Of a stretch of 64,000 nucleotides of DNA, positions 60,229 to 64,000 are shown piece by piece. The stretch is taken from contig JANQFG010000096.1 in NCBI GenBank assembly GCA_028277985.1, forward strand, positions 1-64,000. The letters are read 5' to 3'. A program made the translations under genes and the position numbers. Source of the DNA: a bacterium. Its GTDB lineage: Bacteria; Desulfobacterota; DSWW01. Positions within the stretch are counted from its first letter, which is position 1. Every line of letters starts with the position of its first letter. The notes beneath the pieces are model-generated. The model was given only the letters and a program-made list of their open reading frames with translations, ran no database searches and had not been told where the DNA came from.

Positions 60229-61683
60229 CTACCGGTTCAAGGGCCGAATGCGTCCTCTTCCGCTTTTCAGGGCCTGGAGCATGCCCTTCAGTTCAGGCAG
60301 GATCTTCCCTCCCTCGGGCGTCCCGTAGAGGTTGTTCTGCTCCCCGGGGTCTGTTCGCAGATCAAAGAGTTCCGGGTCGAGCGTCTTCTCGTATTCGATG
60401 TATTTGTGCGTCTCCGTACGGACCCCGAAATAGCTCGGAAAATTCTCCGGGAAGTATTTCCAGTATTCGAGCAGCCATGCCTTTCGTCCGGCCGCTTCCC
60501 GGTCCTCCAGAATGGAAAGGAAGCTCTGTCCCTCCATTTCTTCCGGCACATTCACGCCGGCGGCATCGAGGAAGGTAGGGGCAAAGTCTACATTCAGCAC
60601 CATCTGCGATCTCCGCTTCCCCGGGTCCGGAATCAGCCGTGGAGAACGGACGATCATGGCCAGCCGAATACACTCCTCGTTCGGATACTTGATGCCGTGT
60701 CGCCTGTGCTCTCCCCACATCATTCCGTTGTCCCCTGCATAGACGACAATCGTATTGTCCCTGAGTCCCAGTTCGTCCAGCCGGTCCATGAGCACCTGAA
60801 TATCCCGGTCCATGGCAGTGATCACTTCACAGTACTTCCGGTACTGGTTCTCGTAGGAGCTCATCATGATTCCCTGGAACACGTTTCCGTTCGTCCTCGA
60901 AAACCAGGAATCCACCCCCTTGGCCATGAGCACCTTCTCCTGAGCATACATGCCCGCGATTCCCTCGGGCGCATGAAAGGGCGGATGGGCTGTCCGGTGC
61001 GAGAGATAGATGCAGAAGGGTCTCCTCTCCTCATCCCTTTTCGAAAGGTTCTCTTCTATGAATCCGATTGCCCTGCGGGTCACCTCTTCGGTGATATAGG
61101 GCTTCTCGGACGGCTCCGGCTTTCCATTCACGATGAGGGGACAGTTGAAGTAGCTCCCCTGCCCTTCCCGGTAGGTGTAGGAGACGAAAAGGTCCAGATA
61201 GGGCATCTCGGGCAGTCCCTTGCCCGGCATGTGCCACTTCCCGATGAACGCGGTGGCGTATCCGGCGTTACTCAAGTATTCCAGGAATGTGGGTTTCTGT
61301 CCGGTCCACGGGGTGTGATTGTTCAGTACGCCGTGGGTGTGCGCGTATGTGCCGGTGAGGATGCTGGCCCGCGAAGGGCTGCACAGGGAAGTCGTGTTGA
61401 AGGTATTCTCGAACACGAGTCCTTCCTTAGCGAGCTTGTCCATGGCCGGGGTCTTGATGAAGGGGTGGTTCATATACCCCGTACAGTCCCACCGGAAGTT
61501 GTCACTCAGGATGAAGAGGATGTTCGGTTTCTCCTGCCCTTCGCCAATTTGTGCTGCCGCGGCCCGGGTCACTCCGCCTGGTCCGCAAGCGACCGCCACG
61601 AAAAGGAGAATGAGCCCGAGCAAGACCCACGGATCCGAAGGGCCTCTCCTGCGCCACTCACCCTGGAGTCGATTCGCCCCCAT
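60229..61683 (-). CDS. Sulfatase (type I, formylglycine-dependent), lipoprotein or secreted
   Basis: The protein is 484 aa from MGANRLQGEWRRRGPSDPWV. A hydrophobic leader ending VAVACGPGG looks like a lipobox. The catalytic motif SLCSPSRASILTG is the CxPSR signature converted to formylglycine, and PNILFILSDNFRWD and YAGDNGMMWGEH hold metal ligands. It would cleave a sulfate ester outside the cytoplasm. No formylglycine-generating (anSME/FGE) gene lies in the window. It is the last gene after the CrtI-like and membrane-protein genes on the same strand. Confidence 0.85.
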   Translation of the reverse strand: MGANRLQGEWRRRGPSDPWVLLGLILLFVAVACGPGGVTRAAAAQIGEGQEKPNILFILSDNFRWDCTGYMNHPFIKTPAMDKLAKEGLVFENTFNTTSLCSPSRASILTGTYAHTHGVLNNHTPWTGQKPTFLEYLSNAGYATAFIGKWHMPGKGLPEMPYLDLFVSYTYREGQGSYFNCPLIVNGKPEPSEKPYITEEVTRRAIGFIEENLSKRDEERRPFCIYLSHRTAHPPFHAPEGIAGMYAQEKVLMAKGVDSWFSRTNGNVFQGIMMSSYENQYRKYCEVITAMDRDIQVLMDRLDELGLRDNTIVVYAGDNGMMWGEHRRHGIKYPNEECIRLAMIVRSPRLIPDPGKRRSQMVLNVDFAPTFLDAAGVNVPEEMEGQSFLSILEDREAAGRKAWLLEYWKYFPENFPSYFGVRTETHKYIEYEKTLDPELFDLRTDPGEQNNLYGTPEGGKILPELKGMLQALKSGRGRIRPLNR

Positions 61684-61702
61684 GCTGAATGAGCCCCTTT
61701 CC

Positions 61703-62311
61703 TTATGGTGTAACATGAACGCCAACACCCGGCCCAAATAGGGCCCGGTACCCTTCGAGAAAATAGACGTAGACGTTCTCGCCCTCACCCCACGCGTACA
61801 GGCTGATAACCAGGAACAGGCTGACCACGAAAACGGCAACGGCCGCCGGATGAAGTACACGGATGTCCTCCCCTCGTCTTCTCCGCCGCTCCCTGCAGAG
61901 TATCTCCGCCAGGGCCATCTCCGCCGCCACACCGAAGGCGAGCCAGATGTTCAGAGGGTTCAGGTAATAGTAAATCGATTCGAGAACGCTGAACGATACA
62001 CAGAGCCGAATGCACTCCTTGGTGGCCCACAGGAAAGGATTGATCAGGGAGGCAAGGATTCGCTCCCTCAGCGAAGCCCCCCGAAAGTAGGCCATCGGAT
62101 AGACAATGAATGTCCCAAGGGCCACGGACAGAAACAACAGCGTTCCGGATACAGAGGCCACCAGGCGATGAAGACCCTCACTCTCGAGTTGCCAGGCCAG
62201 GTTGTATACCACCCAAGACAGGGTCATTACACAGAAGAGAGTGAACACGGGTGCGACGAAACGTCTGCGAAAACCGGACATCTCCACAGTGGTCTCATCC
62301 GGTCGGATCAT
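61703..62311 (-). CDS. Polytopic membrane protein
   Basis: The protein is 202 aa from ATG 62311, which overlaps the preceding stop by one base (TGATG). About five hydrophobic segments are visible (FVAPVFTLFCVMTLSWVVYN, LVASVSGTLLFLSVALGTFI, VAVFVVSLFLVISLYAW). Family not recognised. It is translationally coupled to the CrtI-like gene and followed by the sulfatase gene, so the three form a likely operon. Confidence 0.75.
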   Translation of the reverse strand: MIRPDETTVEMSGFRRRFVAPVFTLFCVMTLSWVVYNLAWQLESEGLHRLVASVSGTLLFLSVALGTFIVYPMAYFRGASLRERILASLINPFLWATKECIRLCVSFSVLESIYYYLNPLNIWLAFGVAAEMALAEILCRERRRRRGEDIRVLHPAAVAVFVVSLFLVISLYAWGEGENVYVYFLEGYRALFGPGVGVHVTP

Positions 62312-63945
62312 CAGTAGCCCCGTTCGTTCGTTTCCCAGAATTTCTCCAGCCCAAAATCTTCGGCGATGATCTTGAACGCGTTGTAGCCGGTGGCCGCACT
62401 CGCGCCTCCACCCGGGAACATGTACGGACCGCACAGGTACAGGCCCTCGATCTCGGTCCTGTAGTGGGATGCCTCGGCAAAGGGCCGGTTGTAACCACCC
62501 TGGTCCGGGGCGACGGCGCCGTTCATGAAGTCCCCTTCCATCAGGCGCATGTCATCCTGTTGATCCAGGGGGGTATAGAAATAGGAATCGATCACGTTGT
62601 CCCAGGTCATGTTCGGAGCCCACCTCTGGAACCGTTCGATAAACAGGTCGTTGTACGTCGCCTTCACTTCCGCCCACTCTTCACGCGTGTGTGTGCTTGC
62701 CTTCGGGAAGAAGAACCAACCGCAGAGGCTATGTTTTCCGGGCGGCGCGCAGGTCGGGTCCCACAGGCTGTTCACCCAGATGCCGGCTCCCGGGATACTG
62801 GGGATCCGTCCGATCGTAGCCTCCCCGCAGTAGAGAAGCATCTCCTCAGGGGTGTCGAAACCGACCACGGTGTAGAAGGTCTTGTCGATGTCCGGGTTGT
62901 AGCGGGCGCTCTTGAATTTCGGGGCCTCGTGCAGGGCCAGGCCCGTAGAGGCCAGCACACAGGAGGGGCCGATTCGGAATTCCCTCGCCCTCTTCGCCCA
63001 CAAAGGGCTCAGATTCTCTTCCCCAACCATCTCGAGCAGGGTCGCCTTCAAATCCGCATTCGATGCGACGAGCTTCCTCGCCTCGATCTTGGTTCCGTCC
63101 TTGAGTTGTACGCCGACGGCCTTTTTGTCCTCGAGAAGGACCTTCACCACCTCACTTCTCTCGTAGAAATCCATTCCTTCCCGCACCCCCGCCATGACCA
63201 TGGCGTGGGCCAGCGTGTGTGTCCCCCCGATCATGAGACGCCAGTTTTCACCCAGCCAGAAGCAAGAGGTAATTCCTGCCAGCCCCACAGCCTCCATTTC
63301 CACCGGGATTCCCCATTCAACGCTCTTCCGGTACATGAGGGCCCGGAGTTCCGGTGTCTCGAACAGGTAATCGATGATCGTTCGCGGCGAGGACTTCGCA
63401 TGGTGGGGGGGAAGGCCCAGCACCTCAAGCAGAGCCTCCGCAGCAAATCCGTCGGGATCCGGGTTCTCCGGTGTTGGAAGCACCGGAGGGTTGTAGCACC
63501 TTTCAACCATCAGTGGCTCCAGGGACTTGACCTTCTCTCGGATCTCCACAAACGTCTCTGCGTCCTGCTTCGAGTATTCGGCGATCGATTTTCTCGAAAG
63601 CTCCAGGTATTCCGGCTTCTCAACGCTGTACAGGACGATCGGCGGCCGTCCGTCCGAGAAGGCGATGCCGGATTGCGCTTTGGGGTAAAGGCTCCGTGCG
63701 CCCAGTTTCTCGAGCCCGAAATCGTGGTAGAAAGGCATCCAATCCAGGAATTCCATATACTGGGCGTGGAGGTTGTGCATGAATCCAGGAGCCGTACACT
63801 CTGACGTATAGATCGCACTGCCCTCTTCGTGCCTCAGCTCGAAGATCGCGGTCTCCATCCCGGCCCGCTGGAGGTACGCCCCCAGAGTAAGGCCCATGTG
63901 TCCGCCGCCAATAATGACCGCATCGTAGGTCTTCTTCGCCGACAT
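62311..63945 (-). CDS. CrtI/phytoene dehydrogenase-like FAD-dependent oxidoreductase
   Basis: This 544 aa protein has an N-terminal FAD-binding motif AVIIGGGHMGLTLGAYLQRAG and a C-terminal GLYLCGPYMFPGGGASAATGYNAF, as in CrtI-family desaturases/oxidoreductases and amine-oxidase-like proteins. GAGAGGAG precedes ATG. It is the first gene of the minus-strand trio with the membrane protein and sulfatase. The substrate, perhaps a polyisoprenoid or lipid, is unknown. Confidence 0.85.
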   Translation of the reverse strand: MSAKKTYDAVIIGGGHMGLTLGAYLQRAGMETAIFELRHEEGSAIYTSECTAPGFMHNLHAQYMEFLDWMPFYHDFGLEKLGARSLYPKAQSGIAFSDGRPPIVLYSVEKPEYLELSRKSIAEYSKQDAETFVEIREKVKSLEPLMVERCYNPPVLPTPENPDPDGFAAEALLEVLGLPPHHAKSSPRTIIDYLFETPELRALMYRKSVEWGIPVEMEAVGLAGITSCFWLGENWRLMIGGTHTLAHAMVMAGVREGMDFYERSEVVKVLLEDKKAVGVQLKDGTKIEARKLVASNADLKATLLEMVGEENLSPLWAKRAREFRIGPSCVLASTGLALHEAPKFKSARYNPDIDKTFYTVVGFDTPEEMLLYCGEATIGRIPSIPGAGIWVNSLWDPTCAPPGKHSLCGWFFFPKASTHTREEWAEVKATYNDLFIERFQRWAPNMTWDNVIDSYFYTPLDQQDDMRLMEGDFMNGAVAPDQGGYNRPFAEASHYRTEIEGLYLCGPYMFPGGGASAATGYNAFKIIAEDFGLEKFWETNERGY

Positions 63946-64000
63946 GTCGTCGCTCCTCTCCCGCGGCCTACCTATCCCAGGAGCATGGGTTGCATTTCTT

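Noticed and set aside
1-64000. tRNA, rRNA, insertion sequences, integrases
   Set aside because: None recognised by eye. No transposase-like ORF is present, so the locus duplications are not explained by a visible mobile element here.

Overview
This 64 kb window is high-GC bacterial DNA, densely coding. Its gene content suggests an anaerobic hydrocarbon degrader of the Desulfobacterota (former Deltaproteobacteria) type. This lineage is inferred from gene content, since the window has no rRNA or other marker gene. The core (about 1-46.8 kb) looks like a fumarate-addition locus. It holds three full-length glycyl radical enzymes (GREs) of the benzylsuccinate/alkylsuccinate synthase family, each 835 aa with Cys473 and Gly810. 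Also present are one GRE-activating enzyme, BssB/BssC-like small FeS subunits, a B12-dependent acyl-CoA mutase (large and small subunits), its MeaB chaperone, an acyl-CoA carboxylase carboxyltransferase, two acyl-CoA synthetases, an enoyl-CoA hydratase and two MoxR ATPase/VWA pairs. Mutase, MeaB and carboxyltransferase together fit the alkane pathway: fumarate addition, CoA activation, carbon-skeleton rearrangement, decarboxylation, beta-oxidation. They fit the toluene pathway less well. The hydrocarbon itself is inferred, not shown.

Layout. (1) 1-10.4 kb, minus strand: one apparent operon in transcription order mcmS, mcmL, MmgE/PrpD, GRE activase, BssB-like, BssC-like, GRE1, two zinc-ribbon proteins, MoxR, PNPOx-like, acyl-CoA synthetase (cut by the window edge). 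The second zinc-ribbon gene has an in-frame TGA followed by a perfect hairpin and is a candidate selenoprotein. (2) 10.8-13.5 kb, plus: MoaD-like protein, an orphan protein, sigma54 activator 1. (3) 13.8-23.9 kb, plus: meaB, small membrane protein, VWA protein, FKBP, acyl-CoA synthetase, NMO-like protein, enoyl-CoA hydratase, then a TPR/DUF4037/epimerase/DUF4125 cassette. (4) 24.2-35.4 kb, plus: carboxyltransferase, sensor-like ATPase plus receiver, MoxR, VWA, sigma54 activator 2, GRE2. (5) 35.5-41.2 kb: lipoprotein, SYLF protein, alcohol dehydrogenase, large secreted PHP protein. (6) 41.3-48 kb, minus: GST-like protein and sigma54 activator 3, then BssC-like, GRE3 and PNPOx-like. (7) 48.5-57.9 kb: ordinary metabolic and regulatory genes. 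(8) 58-60.2 kb: an AT-richer patch with a repeat protein. (9) 60.2-64 kb, minus: CrtI-like oxidoreductase, membrane protein, sulfatase.

Regulation. Four near-identical -24/-12 promoters (TGGCAYYCWTYTTGCC) precede mcmS, meaB, GRE2 and the BssC-GRE3 operon. Each lies next to one of the three PAS-PAS-AAA+-Fis activators, and TGGGWCA-type half-sites recur upstream of all four. This looks like a paralogous sigma54 regulon in which three GREs share one activase, one mutase system and a few small subunits.
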